A stretch of DNA of 64,000 bases from Acidobacteriota bacterium (GCA_020439745.1 JAGQSC010000029.1:278952-342951), one strand, 5' to 3'. Counted from the first letter of the stretch, positions 27,250 through 36,450 are shown. Numbers and translations are program-made. Notes: generated by a model from the letters alone, not told the origin.

Positions 27250-27940
27250 CGGTATCCCCCTGTTTGGTGGCCGTATTCTGAGCCTCTTCCAGCTGAATTA
27301 TTCTATCACAGCGCTGCGATAGACCCGGGTTGTGCGTGACCAGCAGACACGCAATTTGGCGTTCACTTTGGAGCTCACAAAGAAGGTCAAAAATTCTGTC
27401 TCCTGTGGCCGCATCCAAATTGCCTGTGGGCTCGTCGGCCAGGATCAACGCCGGCTCCACCACCAGGGCCCGTGCAATGGCAACTCGTTGTTGTTCCCCA
27501 CCACTCAATTGGTTAGGACGGTGGTGTAGTCGTTGGCCCAGTCCTAGCCGGTCCAGAAGGGTCATGGCTCGGGTGCGGCCGTCGTCACTATTGACGCCCG
27601 CTATCAGGCATTTGAGCCAAACGTTCTCCAAAGCCGTGAATTCTCCGAGCAACTGATTGAATTGAAAAATGTATCCGATCTCTTTTTGACGGAATCGGTC
27701 CCAGTGGGTTGCGCGCCAGTTCCGCGTATCTTGCCCGCGAAAGGTGATGTTGCCGGAATCAGGCTGGTCCATGCCACCAATGATGTTGAGCAGGGTGGTT
27801 TTGCCGCTACCGGATGGGCCCACCACGGACGCCAGCTCTCCTGCTTGCAGCGACATGTGCAGTGACTGCAGAACGGGCACACTTTTGTGGCCGCATTGGT
27901 AGGACTTGGTGATGTCCCTCAGCGATAAAAGTTCACTCAT
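27242..27940 (-). CDS. lolD: LolD-type ABC ATPase
   Basis: 232 residues from ATG 27940; a longer frame to 28009 would overlap lolC/E by 77 bases. Walker A GPSGSGKTT, signature LSGGEQQRVAIARAL, Walker B ALILADEPT and the YIFQFNQLL Q-loop are all present. In the family it powers release of lipoproteins from the inner membrane to LolA. Overlaps lolC/E by 8 bases. Confidence 0.94.
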   Translation of the reverse strand: MSELLSLRDITKSYQCGHKSVPVLQSLHMSLQAGELASVVGPSGSGKTTLLNIIGGMDQPDSGNITFRGQDTRNWRATHWDRFRQKEIGYIFQFNQLLGEFTALENVWLKCLIAGVNSDDGRTRAMTLLDRLGLGQRLHHRPNQLSGGEQQRVAIARALVVEPALILADEPTGNLDAATGDRIFDLLCELQSERQIACLLVTHNPGLSQRCDRIIQLEEAQNTATKQGDTDV

Positions 27941-29192
27941 AACGAAGCGCTTCCACAGGATCGAGGTTTGCTGCCTGGAACGCCGGATAAATGGATGCAG
28001 AAAACGCAATCAACAACGAGCCAATGGCCACTGCTGCCACTTCAATGGAATGCACCTCAAACGGCAGATAGTTCAATACCTCATACACGTCGGAGTCCAA
28101 TTTAAGCAGTTGGGTGCGATCCGCCCAAATCGAGAGGCCCACACCCAGTGCAGTGCCCAAGAACGTACCGATCACGGACAGGGTCATGCCATGACGTACG
28201 AATACGCCAAGAATCATCCTTCGAGACGCACCCATGGCTTTCATGATGCCGATGTCCCGATGTTTCTCCATGCTCAGCATGATCAGTGCGGAGACCATAT
28301 TCAACGCCACGATCATCATGATCAACGAGATGATCAGGGTGGTTCCCCATTTTTCGAGGGTCAAAGCATGGAGCAGACCTGCATTGATATCTCGCAGGTC
28401 GATGACCCGCGCACTTACCGGCATATCAGGATGACTGCGCAGGTAGGTTTTGGTGGCGTCCAGGGTGCGAATATCTTTCAGTTTGATTTGGATTTGCCCG
28501 ATACGGTCCGTGCCCATCAAGCTCATGAACGACTCGATCAACACATAGGCGCTCATTTGGTCCAGGTCCGAACTGCCCGTTCTGAAAATGCCGACCACTT
28601 CGAAGGCCTTCTGCTTCAAATTGCCGGCACGCATGGTCAAGGACGGACTGGCAATCTTAGGGACCATCAAACGCACCATATCGCCTTGGGTCACACCTAA
28701 TTTTCCAGCCAAGTCGTAACCCAACACGATGCCGGGCCGTTCCAGATCACTGCGTTCGAGTTCCTCGAGCTGGCCCAAGACAAAGTGGCCGAGGGATTCG
28801 TTGACCTTGGATTCCTGGTCAGGGACGATGCCCTTGACTTGAGCTGGTGCCACCATCTGTTGACCGCGAGTGATCAACGACCACTCGCTCACCTGAAACG
28901 AAATCGCCTCCACACTGCGCACCTCGTCCAGAACCTGTGCAATGGCTTCGAGGTCGGCTGAGTCGAAGCCCGGTTCACTCCAGTCGATGTGTGTCACGGT
29001 TAACAGCCCGGTGGAGCCGATCAAACTGCGCAAGAACGCACTGCGCATACCGTTATGAACGGAAAGACCTATGTTCAATGCCGCTACACCTAAGATGATA
29101 CCCAGGGTCGTCACCAAAGAGATCACACCGATGAAGGCTTGTTTCCGTTTGGCCTTTAGGTATCGACGGGCCACAAAGGGCGCGAATCTCAC
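27933..29192 (-). CDS. lolC: LolC/LolE-type lipoprotein-releasing permease
   Basis: 419 residues: one N-terminal helix, a large periplasmic domain (about 50-270), and three C-terminal helices of the FtsX family (signature MEKHRDIGIMKAMGASRRMI). A single LolC/E gene suggests a homodimer (LolF-like), as in many non-proteobacterial lineages. The symbol is by family only. Start overlaps the cinA-like stop as ATGA. Confidence 0.92.
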   Translation of the reverse strand: MRFAPFVARRYLKAKRKQAFIGVISLVTTLGIILGVAALNIGLSVHNGMRSAFLRSLIGSTGLLTVTHIDWSEPGFDSADLEAIAQVLDEVRSVEAISFQVSEWSLITRGQQMVAPAQVKGIVPDQESKVNESLGHFVLGQLEELERSDLERPGIVLGYDLAGKLGVTQGDMVRLMVPKIASPSLTMRAGNLKQKAFEVVGIFRTGSSDLDQMSAYVLIESFMSLMGTDRIGQIQIKLKDIRTLDATKTYLRSHPDMPVSARVIDLRDINAGLLHALTLEKWGTTLIISLIMMIVALNMVSALIMLSMEKHRDIGIMKAMGASRRMILGVFVRHGMTLSVIGTFLGTALGVGLSIWADRTQLLKLDSDVYEVLNYLPFEVHSIEVAAVAIGSLLIAFSASIYPAFQAANLDPVEALRYE

Positions 29193-29941
29193 GATGACGG
29201 CTCGAATCTCTTGGGTGATTCGGACCCAATCAACGTTTCTCTCTGTTTGAACAGTTGTGACAACGATTCGAAACAGGCTTCGAGCAACGATCGCTCGGTC
29301 GACTTGCAGGTCAATCGGGTAAAACTTCCCTTGCCAATGCCTTTCGGATATGAGCCAATCTCGACGCCTTTGTGTAGGCGTTGCTGGTCTTCGAGCACCG
29401 CTGCAAAATCCGACTCGGATTCGGACGTATCGACGGCTGCATAGAAAAGCGGCGGTTGGGCGGGTAAGACGCTCATCAGGGCCTCAAACTTGAGTAAAAA
29501 AACTTCGGGCAATCCCGGAAGTGCAAAACAATTTCCCACCTTGATCAAGGGCCAATGGATGTGATCGGTATGAATCAGCTCCACCGACGCGGGTAGCCGA
29601 GCCATGCGCAAATGTCCGTCGTGAAGCCTGGCGCCATAATAATCGCGCATGATTTGCACCAATGCCTCACAGGTTTGAAGGGGCTGGTTAAAGGCTTCCG
29701 CGTAGGCTGCCATGGTCACGTCATCGTGAGTGGGTCCTAAGCCTCCTGTGGAAATAACCCACTGGTGCCTGGCGGAAAGGGCCGTCAGAGCCTGCGCGAT
29801 CTCATGGATACCATCGCTGACAATGCGCACTTCGCCTACCTTGTGACCACTGGCACCAAAGCGGCGCAACATGTGACTCACATTGGTGTCCTGTACCTGT
29901 CCGGACAACAGTTCGTTACCAATTACGAGTATGGCGATCAA
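29189..29941 (-). CDS. CinA N-terminal (MoaB-like) domain protein
   Basis: 250 residues starting with TTG 29941 after GAGGTG. The molybdopterin-binding-like domain is clear: IGNELLSGQVQDTN and STGGLGPTHDDVTM. The C-terminal nicotinamide-nucleotide amidase domain of full CinA (about 410 residues) is absent. The product is thus the pyrophosphatase-type half only. First gene of the ten-gene envelope operon. Confidence 0.85.
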   Translation of the reverse strand: MIAILVIGNELLSGQVQDTNVSHMLRRFGASGHKVGEVRIVSDGIHEIAQALTALSARHQWVISTGGLGPTHDDVTMAAYAEAFNQPLQTCEALVQIMRDYYGARLHDGHLRMARLPASVELIHTDHIHWPLIKVGNCFALPGLPEVFLLKFEALMSVLPAQPPLFYAAVDTSESESDFAAVLEDQQRLHKGVEIGSYPKGIGKGSFTRLTCKSTERSLLEACFESLSQLFKQRETLIGSESPKRFEPSS

Positions 29942-29965
29942 GCGGCACCTCTAAACAGGATCTGC

Positions 29966-29971
29966 ATTATA
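29966..29971 (-). promoter_or_regulatory. Probable -10 box of the Lol-Bam-Lpx operon
   Basis: Perfect TATAAT on the minus strand, 24 bases before the first start codon. No good -35 is seen at 16-18 bases, so the match is only partial. Confidence 0.45.
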
Positions 29972-30084
29972 GCCCAGTACAACCGACGCTCAGCGCGTCA
30001 AGCTGACGTGGTTGTACCGGTGAAATCCGCAGCGCGTTCAGCGAAAACCCACAACAGACGGTTGTTCGAGCTCAACTGAGGCCA

Positions 30085-30100
30085 TGGCATACTTCATGCT
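30085..30100 (+). promoter_or_regulatory. Candidate sigma-54 promoter of htrA
   Basis: TGGCATACTTCATGCT keeps the essential GG and GC with ten bases between, and differs from TGGCAC-N5-TTGCW at two positions. It is 48 bases before the htrA start. Computed by eye only. Confidence 0.4.
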
Positions 30101-30147
30101 CACCTGGCCGTTGACTAATTAGGCGTCTTACGCCAAGGAGGTTACGC

Positions 30148-31512
30148 ATGTTTCGATCTCTTTTTGTGGTCACCCTGTGGAGTATCTTGAGTTTTGCCGG
30201 AGGCAAGCCTGCGGTTGTCAGCGAAGTCAAACAGGTGGGACCGTCTATCGCGGACTTGGCCGAGGCACTCAGCCCAACTGTGGTTTATATTGAGAACATC
30301 AGCCGCGGCAGTGGGCAGAATAAGTCGCGTACACCGTTTCACGATTTTTTTATAGACCCTAATGCGCCACGCGTGGGGTCCGGCTCTGGTGTCCTGGTCA
30401 CAGCCAATGGGGACATCATCACCAACCACCATGTGGTGGAAGGTGCTGACGAGATCCAAGTCACATTGACCGATGGTCGCGTGTTCGAAGCCGAAATCGT
30501 GGGTTCGGACCCCGAAATCGACCTGGCTGTGATCCGCATCGCGGCAGACAATACAACCTATGCCAGTTTGGGTACTTCCGAGTTCGTCCGGGTTGGTGAT
30601 TGGGTCATGGCCATTGGTAATCCGTTAGGGTATCGCTATACCGTGACGGCGGGCATCGTCAGCGCCTTGGGACGTGGTAGCGGGTTGAACGTTATTGAGA
30701 ACTACATTCAGACCGACGCCGCCATCAATCGCGGGAACTCCGGTGGGCCACTTATCAACATGAAAGGCGAGGTCATCGGCATCAATACTGCCATTATCGC
30801 CTCTGGGCAGAATATTGGTTTTGCCGTGCCAATCGACCTGATCCGACCCTCCTTCCAGCAAATTGTGGAGACTGGGAGCGTGGCGCGAGGCGCGCTAGGT
30901 GTGAATCTTCAGGAGTTGTCACCAGAGTTGAAAGACTATTACGGTACCAACCAAGGTGCCTTGGTGTCGGCTGTGCCTGACGGGCCCGCTCAAAGGGCGG
31001 GTATCAAGAAAGGCGATCTCATCGTTAAGTTCAACGATAAAAACGTTGAAAGTGTGTCCCAACTCATCGCCAGCGTGGCTGTCAATCGTCCTGGAGAGCA
31101 GGTGAAAGTGACCGTCTTGCGAGATGGCAAACAGCACGACTATGAGTTCAGATTAGGTGATCGGAAACGCATCTTTGCATCGTTGGCCGGCGACTCCCCC
31201 GAAGGGGGTGATGTGGAGACGGTTGACATGGTCAAACTCGAACCGCTTGGACTGGAATTGAGACGTGTCGACGACTCCGGCAACGAGAATTATCAGGCCG
31301 GTGACTATGTGATCACCGATGTGGAAGCCAATTCACCTGCACGGGAAAAGGGCGTGACGCCCGGTTGGGTCCTGGAGCGCATTAATGAGTATGACGTGCG
31401 CGCAGCTAATCTAAACGCTATCAAGAAAGAGATAGCTGAAAAAGACGTGGTTCGCCTGCAATTGAGAGGAGAACGCGGGACGCGACTGGTAGGTGTACGT
31501 TTACGTAACTAG
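30148..31512 (+). CDS. htrA: HtrA/DegP periplasmic serine protease
   Basis: 454 residues: signal peptide (1-18), trypsin-like domain with catalytic His (TNHHVV), Asp (DPEIDLAVI) and Ser (RGNSGGPL), then two PDZ domains (about 255-345 and 360-454). Degrades or refolds misfolded envelope proteins. Strong ribosome-binding site AAGGAGG seven bases before ATG. Stop codon overlaps that of the convergent Smr gene. Confidence 0.96.
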   Translation: MFRSLFVVTLWSILSFAGGKPAVVSEVKQVGPSIADLAEALSPTVVYIENISRGSGQNKSRTPFHDFFIDPNAPRVGSGSGVLVTANGDIITNHHVVEGADEIQVTLTDGRVFEAEIVGSDPEIDLAVIRIAADNTTYASLGTSEFVRVGDWVMAIGNPLGYRYTVTAGIVSALGRGSGLNVIENYIQTDAAINRGNSGGPLINMKGEVIGINTAIIASGQNIGFAVPIDLIRPSFQQIVETGSVARGALGVNLQELSPELKDYYGTNQGALVSAVPDGPAQRAGIKKGDLIVKFNDKNVESVSQLIASVAVNRPGEQVKVTVLRDGKQHDYEFRLGDRKRIFASLAGDSPEGGDVETVDMVKLEPLGLELRRVDDSGNENYQAGDYVITDVEANSPAREKGVTPGWVLERINEYDVRAANLNAIKKEIAEKDVVRLQLRGERGTRLVGVRLRN

Positions 31513-32009
31513 TTGGATCGCAAGTAAATGACGAAAGCACCCGCGCCGCCCATGGCGCGTGGTGCCTCGGCATAGGCTTTGATGAAACGTGCCCCTTTTT
31601 GCGTGATCCACCGCTCCACAACAGGTTTAAGGGTGGCCTGTCCCGAAGCCGCGTGTTTGCCTTTCCCGGTTACCACGATCACGCTGGGCACCCCGTTGGC
31701 AAAGGCGTCAATGACAAAGCGCGTAAGGGCATGGATCGCTTCATCCTTCGTCTTCCCGTGAAGATCCAAGATCTCGTTGATCTCAAAAGCTCTCTTTTTG
31801 GCCAACTTCACGCGAGTGGTTGGTTCCTGTTCGGATTTAGGCGCTTCAGTTGACAAGGACGCCATGGCTTCGAGAAAAAGAGCCTCATCTGAGGGAGCTG
31901 AAAGGGACTGGGCTTCAGGCGTGAGTTGAGGGGTCTTGTCGACAGGTTTCACCTTGAGTTGGCGCATGGCCCGCTCAAAGATGTCGTCAGGGGACGATGA
32001 CGATGTCAT
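31509..32009 (-). CDS. Smr domain protein
   Basis: 166 residues from ATG 32009; upstream extension to 32126 would lie over the Wza-like gene. A disordered acidic N-terminus (1-80) precedes a Smr domain with LDLHGKTKDEAIHAL, VVTGKGKH and the GGAGAFVIYL end. Smr domains are often DNA or RNA nickases; the HGxG-like GKGKH loop is present. Overlaps the upstream gene by 23 bases. Confidence 0.88.
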   Translation of the reverse strand: MTSSSSPDDIFERAMRQLKVKPVDKTPQLTPEAQSLSAPSDEALFLEAMASLSTEAPKSEQEPTTRVKLAKKRAFEINEILDLHGKTKDEAIHALTRFVIDAFANGVPSVIVVTGKGKHAASGQATLKPVVERWITQKGARFIKAYAEAPRAMGGAGAFVIYLRSN

Positions 32010-32778
32010 TGGGTTCGATGGTGAAATCGGGTTCCTTGCCCGATTTGATGTCTTTGACGTTGAGTTTGAACTCAGTGAAGATACCTTCCGATTCACGCTT
32101 AACGACCACTTTTTTAGCGCGTGCATAATCGGTCATGCCGCCTGCCTTGGCAATCACTTGCAACAACGTGACTCGGTCCCGCCGAGAAAACTTCAACTCG
32201 CCCGGTTTGACCACTTCGCCCGTCACATAGACCGAGAAGGGGATATCCAGCGGCACGTTGATGGTATCGCCAGGAAAAATGGGGATATTCAGATGGGGTA
32301 GTCCTTCATACAGCAACTTATGCAGATTAATCTCGAGGGTCGCTCCAACGCCAGACCCTGATTTCCGGATCACCAGCAGTTTGTCACCCGCGTTTTCGGT
32401 GACCCCGCCTACCTGACTCAGAACGTGTAATAAATCAATATCGTACGTGAATGTGATTTGGCCCGGTCGAGTCACGGCCCCTATCACGGATACAGGTCGG
32501 GATCGCTGTTGCTTCACCTTTACGATCACTTGCGGATTGTTGAGATACTTGTCAGCCAAGCGATCCGCAATTAACGACTGCAATTCGCGGGTGGTCATGT
32601 TCCGAACCTGAAGTTGGTTCAGATAGGGCAAGGTAATGGTTCCTAAATTGTCCACTTGGTACTCACCATTCACTTCTTCGAGGTTCAATACCTGCACTTC
32701 CAACACATCTCCGGCACCTAAGGTGAATTCCTGGCCAGTACCTGTTTGGAATGCAAGGATGAGTGTCAAAAAAAGCAT
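31987..32778 (-). CDS. Wza-family polysaccharide export protein
   Basis: 263 residues. Short signal peptide, a polysaccharide export (PES) domain (about 18-95: LGAGDVLEVQVLNLEEVNGEY), then two SLBB-type repeats (VSVIGAVTRPGQI; VYVTGEVVKPGEL). Likely an outer-membrane export channel or periplasmic collar. No capsule synthesis gene is adjacent in this window. Confidence 0.88.
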   Translation of the reverse strand: MLFLTLILAFQTGTGQEFTLGAGDVLEVQVLNLEEVNGEYQVDNLGTITLPYLNQLQVRNMTTRELQSLIADRLADKYLNNPQVIVKVKQQRSRPVSVIGAVTRPGQITFTYDIDLLHVLSQVGGVTENAGDKLLVIRKSGSGVGATLEINLHKLLYEGLPHLNIPIFPGDTINVPLDIPFSVYVTGEVVKPGELKFSRRDRVTLLQVIAKAGGMTDYARAKKVVVKRESEGIFTEFKLNVKDIKSGKEPDFTIEPNDIVIVP

Positions 32779-32905
32779 GCGAACCTCGAAGAAATACCGG
32801 CCTGCTGAACCCGGGCCAGCGCTATTATAGTCGAAAAGCTGGTTTTGGCAGGCCCGACTGCATAGCTAGTATCGTACTAACCGGGCTATAAGTTTAATTT
32901 AAGGA

Positions 32906-32935
32906 TTGGTCTCCTAATCACACGTGTGATATGAT
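32906..32935 (+). promoter_or_regulatory. rpsO promoter with a palindrome in the spacer
   Basis: TTGGTC (32906-32911), 18-base spacer and TATGAT (32930-32935). The spacer contains a perfect 12-base palindrome TCACACGTGTGA (32918-32929), an ideal operator position for a dimeric repressor. Confidence 0.6.
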
Positions 32936-32954
32936 CCACCGATTATGGATTGAG

Positions 32955-32977
32955 ATCTCTGCGCATTTGCGCGAGAT
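32955..32977 (+). promoter_or_regulatory. Leader hairpin before rpsO
   Basis: ATCTC-T-GCGC-ATTT-GCGC-GAGAT folds as a nine-pair stem with one bulged T and a four-base loop. It lies 23 bases before the rpsO start. Many bacteria control rpsO by S15 binding its own leader; this is a candidate site, by analogy only. Confidence 0.5.
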
Positions 32978-32999
32978 ACTTTAGGAGAGCGACAGGGAA

Positions 33000-33257
33000 A
33001 TGACTAACAAGCAAGAAATAATTGAGAAGTTCCGCACGCATGCCAACGACACCGGTTCCCCGGAAGTTCAGATCGCCATCTTGACCGATCGCATTAACAT
33101 GTTGACGGAACACTTCAAAACCCATCAGAAGGACCACCACTCACGTCGTGGCCTGTTGAAGATGGTTGGCGCCCGTAAGCGCCTTTTAGAATACGTCCGA
33201 AACAAGGACGAGAAGCGCTATCAAAGCGTCATTTCAAGCCTCGGTTTGCGGAAGTAA
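33000..33257 (+). CDS. rpsO: Ribosomal protein S15
   Basis: 85 residues (usual 88-89). Four-helix S15 fold with [38 protein letters not shown] and a C-terminal ISSLGLRK. Binds 16S rRNA in the small subunit platform. Followed by a terminator and pnp, the common rpsO-pnp order. Confidence 0.98.
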   Translation: MTNKQEIIEKFRTHANDTGSPEVQIAILTDRINMLTEHFKTHQKDHHSRRGLLKMVGARKRLLEYVRNKDEKRYQSVISSLGLRK

Positions 33258-33273
33258 TACGAGGCGTACAAAC

Positions 33274-33303
33274 AAGCCCCGCACCTAGTCGGGGCTTTTT
33301 TTA
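33274..33303 (+). terminator. Terminator between rpsO and pnp
   Basis: AAGCCCCG (33274-33281), eight-base loop, CGGGGCTT (33290-33297), then a run of T. The pnp gene 45 bases on is probably reached by partial readthrough. Confidence 0.9.
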
Positions 33304-33347
33304 TGTTCAAAGCGCGAAGTGCGCTTGATTTAGGAGAAAAGTAGAAT

Positions 33348-35420
33348 ATGTATTTAAAGGACCAAATAGAGATCGGTGGCGTGACTTTGTCACTGGAGAC
33401 CGGTCGAATGGCCAAACAGGCCCATGGGTCTGTGCTGGTTCGCTGTGGCGATAGCATGGTGCTGGCCACCTGCTGCGGCACTGAAACCAATGATCCCTCG
33501 AAGGATTTCTTTCCACTGACCGTGGAGTACCGCGAGAATTTTTATGCTGCTGGACGTTTTCCGGGCGGCTTTTTTAAGCGCGAAGGTAAGTTAAGCACCA
33601 AAGAAACGCTGGTCTGTCGTTTGATTGACCGCCCCTTGCGCCCCATGTTTGAAGAGGGCTACCTGGGCGAAACCCAAGTCAATGCTCTGGTCATTTCCTA
33701 TGACGGTGTCAACGATACGGATGTGTTGGGCATGATTGGCGCTGCGGCTGCCACCTACCTGTCGCCCGTTCCTTTCCCGACCGCTCAGGCATCTGTGCGT
33801 GTGGGTTTAGTGGATGGCGAATTTGTGGTGAACCCCAATTTTGAGACCCGCGCCAAGAGTAAACTGGACCTGATGGTTTCCGGAACCCGCGACAGCATCA
33901 CTATGGTAGAAGCCGGCGCGGATTTCGTCAGTGAAGATATCATGGTGGACGCTTTGGCCTATGCCCATGATCAGATTCGATTGATCATCGATCTCATTGA
34001 GCGCATGGGCAAGCAGATGAACATCACCCGTTGGCCCGTGGAAGTGCCTGCCATCAATCAGGCGTTCTACGACGAGTTGGCGGCTGAATTGAAGCCTCGC
34101 GTCATCGAAGCCATGACCCAGGTGGGCAAAAAGAACGCTGAAAACGCGTTGAGCACCTTGAAAAAAGAAATCGTCGAACGCTATGCCGACGACGAGGAAA
34201 AAGCACCCCTGGCGGGACGCTATTTCGGCATGATCAAAGAAGCCTCTTTCCGAGCCTACGTGCTCAGTGAGCGCAAGCGCGTGGATGGTCGCGGTTTTGA
34301 AGACGTGCGACCCATTTCCATTGAAGTAGGTGTGTTGCCGCGTGCACATGGCAGTGCCTTGTTCACCCGCGGTGAGACCCAAGCCCTGGTAACCGTAACC
34401 TTGGGCACAAAGTCAGATTCGCAGATGATCGACTCGCTTGCCGGCGAAAGTCGCAAGCCTTTCATGCTGCATTACAACTTCCCTTCATTCAGTGTGGGCG
34501 AAGTGCGGCCAAACCGCGGTCCGGGCCGTCGTGAGATCGGTCACGGCGCACTGGCCGAACGATCATTGGATCCCGTGATCCCTGAGGACACGGTGTTTCC
34601 TTACACCATCCGTACCGTTTCCGACATTTTGGAATCCAACGGTTCCAGCTCCATGGCTTCGGTCTGTGGTGGATCGTTGGCTATGGCCGATGCGGGCGTT
34701 CCGATCAAGTTCCCGGTGGCTGGTGTGGCTATGGGCTTGGTCAAAGAGGGCGATGCTTATGCGGTGCTCACCGATATCCAGGGTGCCGAAGACCACTACG
34801 GCGACATGGATTTCAAAGTAGCCGGTTCGGCCGACGGCATCACGTCCCTGCAAATGGACATCAAGGTGAAAGGCCTGACCAAGAAAATCATGGCGGAAGC
34901 CCTTGAGCAAGCCAAACGCGGACGCATGCACATCTTAGGTAAGATGAACGAAGTCCTGGCCGAGCCGCGCAAGGAGTTCTCTGAATTCGCGCCGCAAATC
35001 CTGGTGATCGACGTACCGGTGGACAAGATCCGCGACGTCATAGGACCGGGCGGAAAAGTGATTCGCGGCATCGTCGAAAAGACCGGCGCCAAGATCGATA
35101 TCGAAGACAGCGGCAAGTGCTTTGTCACCGCGCCCGACACCAAAGCTGGCGAAGCGGCCCTCAAGATGATTGAGGACCTGATTGCCGTACCCGAGGAAGG
35201 CAAGTCCTACCTAGGTCGCGTGACTCGCGTGGTGGACTTCGGCGCGTTTGTCGAGATCCTGCCCGGTACGGAAGGCCTGCTCCACATCTCGGAGATCGCC
35301 AACTATCGCGTTCGCCAAGTAACGGACGAGATCCAAGAGGGCGACGAGGTGATGGTGAAAGTCATCGGCCTGGAACGCAACGGTAAAATCCGGCTCTCTC
35401 GCAAAGCCCTGCTGGTCTAA
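33348..35420 (+). CDS. pnp: Polyribonucleotide nucleotidyltransferase
   Basis: 690 residues, full length. Two RNase PH-like cores joined by a helical domain (FSVGEVRPNRGPGRREIGHG in the second core), KH domain (IRDVIGPGGKVIRGI) and S1 domain (GRVTRVVDFGAFVEILPG). Phosphorolytic 3'-5' exoribonuclease of mRNA decay. Site AGGAGAAAAG before ATG 33348. Confidence 0.98.
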   Translation: MYLKDQIEIGGVTLSLETGRMAKQAHGSVLVRCGDSMVLATCCGTETNDPSKDFFPLTVEYRENFYAAGRFPGGFFKREGKLSTKETLVCRLIDRPLRPMFEEGYLGETQVNALVISYDGVNDTDVLGMIGAAAATYLSPVPFPTAQASVRVGLVDGEFVVNPNFETRAKSKLDLMVSGTRDSITMVEAGADFVSEDIMVDALAYAHDQIRLIIDLIERMGKQMNITRWPVEVPAINQAFYDELAAELKPRVIEAMTQVGKKNAENALSTLKKEIVERYADDEEKAPLAGRYFGMIKEASFRAYVLSERKRVDGRGFEDVRPISIEVGVLPRAHGSALFTRGETQALVTVTLGTKSDSQMIDSLAGESRKPFMLHYNFPSFSVGEVRPNRGPGRREIGHGALAERSLDPVIPEDTVFPYTIRTVSDILESNGSSSMASVCGGSLAMADAGVPIKFPVAGVAMGLVKEGDAYAVLTDIQGAEDHYGDMDFKVAGSADGITSLQMDIKVKGLTKKIMAEALEQAKRGRMHILGKMNEVLAEPRKEFSEFAPQILVIDVPVDKIRDVIGPGGKVIRGIVEKTGAKIDIEDSGKCFVTAPDTKAGEAALKMIEDLIAVPEEGKSYLGRVTRVVDFGAFVEILPGTEGLLHISEIANYRVRQVTDEIQEGDEVMVKVIGLERNGKIRLSRKALLV

Positions 35421-35440
35421 CCCGCACAAACAACTAACCT

Positions 35441-35471
35441 AAAAGGTCGCTCACACGAGCGACCTTTTTTT
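35441..35471 (+). terminator. Terminator after pnp
   Basis: AAAAGGTCGCTC (35441-35452), loop ACAC, GAGCGACCTTTT (35457-35468), T run to 35471. A perfect 12-pair stem. Its end touches the last codon of the convergent gene. Confidence 0.93.
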
Positions 35472-36450
35472 ATGCCCACTCGCGATTGAGTGAGTCCTTG
35501 CTGCCCCGCAAACGTGTCCAAGCAATAGCACCGTCCAGCACCGTGTTCTCCATTTGTCTTATCGACTCTTGTAGGACACGCGGATGCTGTGTGTACCAAC
35601 TCCATACCAGTAAATTCAAGTTGTCATCATCGTGCAAGTGTTCAGACAAGAATCGCCAATACTCCGTGTTTTCCTTCAATGTCTCGATCACGTCATGCCA
35701 GTCGAATATCCATGACCAATGCGCAATTTCATCCAGTGTTCTCACATAGCGAGGAGCGATGGGTAGGCGATCATGAATTGCGAGTTGCTCCAAATCATTC
35801 TTAAGTAGCCGTAGGGTTTTGTTTTTGAAAAACGCTATTTGTTTCGGGTCCACAAATGCGGGAGCGTATTGGTACAAGTCAGCGAGCCAATACAAGGGCC
35901 GTAATTCGAGATCAGGCGATCTGCAGTTTTTCATGTAGTCCGTTATCTTGTGGGCAAAGCGGGCACATGTATCGTCGTGGCCTGCTCTGACCAGGGCTGT
36001 TCGCAGTTGTGTGTCGGCATCCGGCCCTTCGATGGGTGTGGTGCTCAAAAGCCATTTCTTGATCGGGTGGTCAGACGGAAAATAGGGTATGAGGTCATTG
36101 TAATCTGAGTCCGGTAATCCGAACACAGGATGCCAGTTTTCTTCAGCGAGATTGATGGCATCTTGCAGAAAAAGATCATTTCCGCTTCGAAGCAAGATCT
36201 CAAGGGCAATGATATACCTAAGATCGTCTTTACTCACTTTCATGGCAGTATCGGTCCACCAATCATTGCTTATCCATGTGTCAGAAGGGCTATACCTGAG
36301 GGGGTCCAAGTAGTAGTTTGGGTAGCTCAACAGGAAAGGCTTTGATTGCTCAATAACCTCCTGGGCAAGAAGATCACTCCACGCCTTGGATTCATCGTCC
36401 ATGCCGTTGGGATGGTTGCTAGGCGAATGATTGTTGTTGGACACGTTCAT
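35470..36450 (-). CDS. Unknown protein, acidic and Trp-rich
   Basis: 326 residues, soluble, rich in Asp, Trp and Tyr, with helical repeats; no signal peptide and no motif I recognise. GAGAGG precedes ATG 36450, and the start overlaps the previous stop by one base (TAATG). It sits at the edge of the decayed toxin-antitoxin module, beside an apparent repeat insertion, so it may belong to the same accessory segment. Confidence 0.7.
   Translation of the reverse strand: MNVSNNNHSPSNHPNGMDDESKAWSDLLAQEVIEQSKPFLLSYPNYYLDPLRYSPSDTWISNDWWTDTAMKVSKDDLRYIIALEILLRSGNDLFLQDAINLAEENWHPVFGLPDSDYNDLIPYFPSDHPIKKWLLSTTPIEGPDADTQLRTALVRAGHDDTCARFAHKITDYMKNCRSPDLELRPLYWLADLYQYAPAFVDPKQIAFFKNKTLRLLKNDLEQLAIHDRLPIAPRYVRTLDEIAHWSWIFDWHDVIETLKENTEYWRFLSEHLHDDDNLNLLVWSWYTQHPRVLQESIRQMENTVLDGAIAWTRLRGSKDSLNREWA

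Noticed and set aside
33807..34382. 191-codon open frame antisense to pnp
   Set aside because: Runs within the conserved pnp core, with His-rich composition typical of shadow frames.
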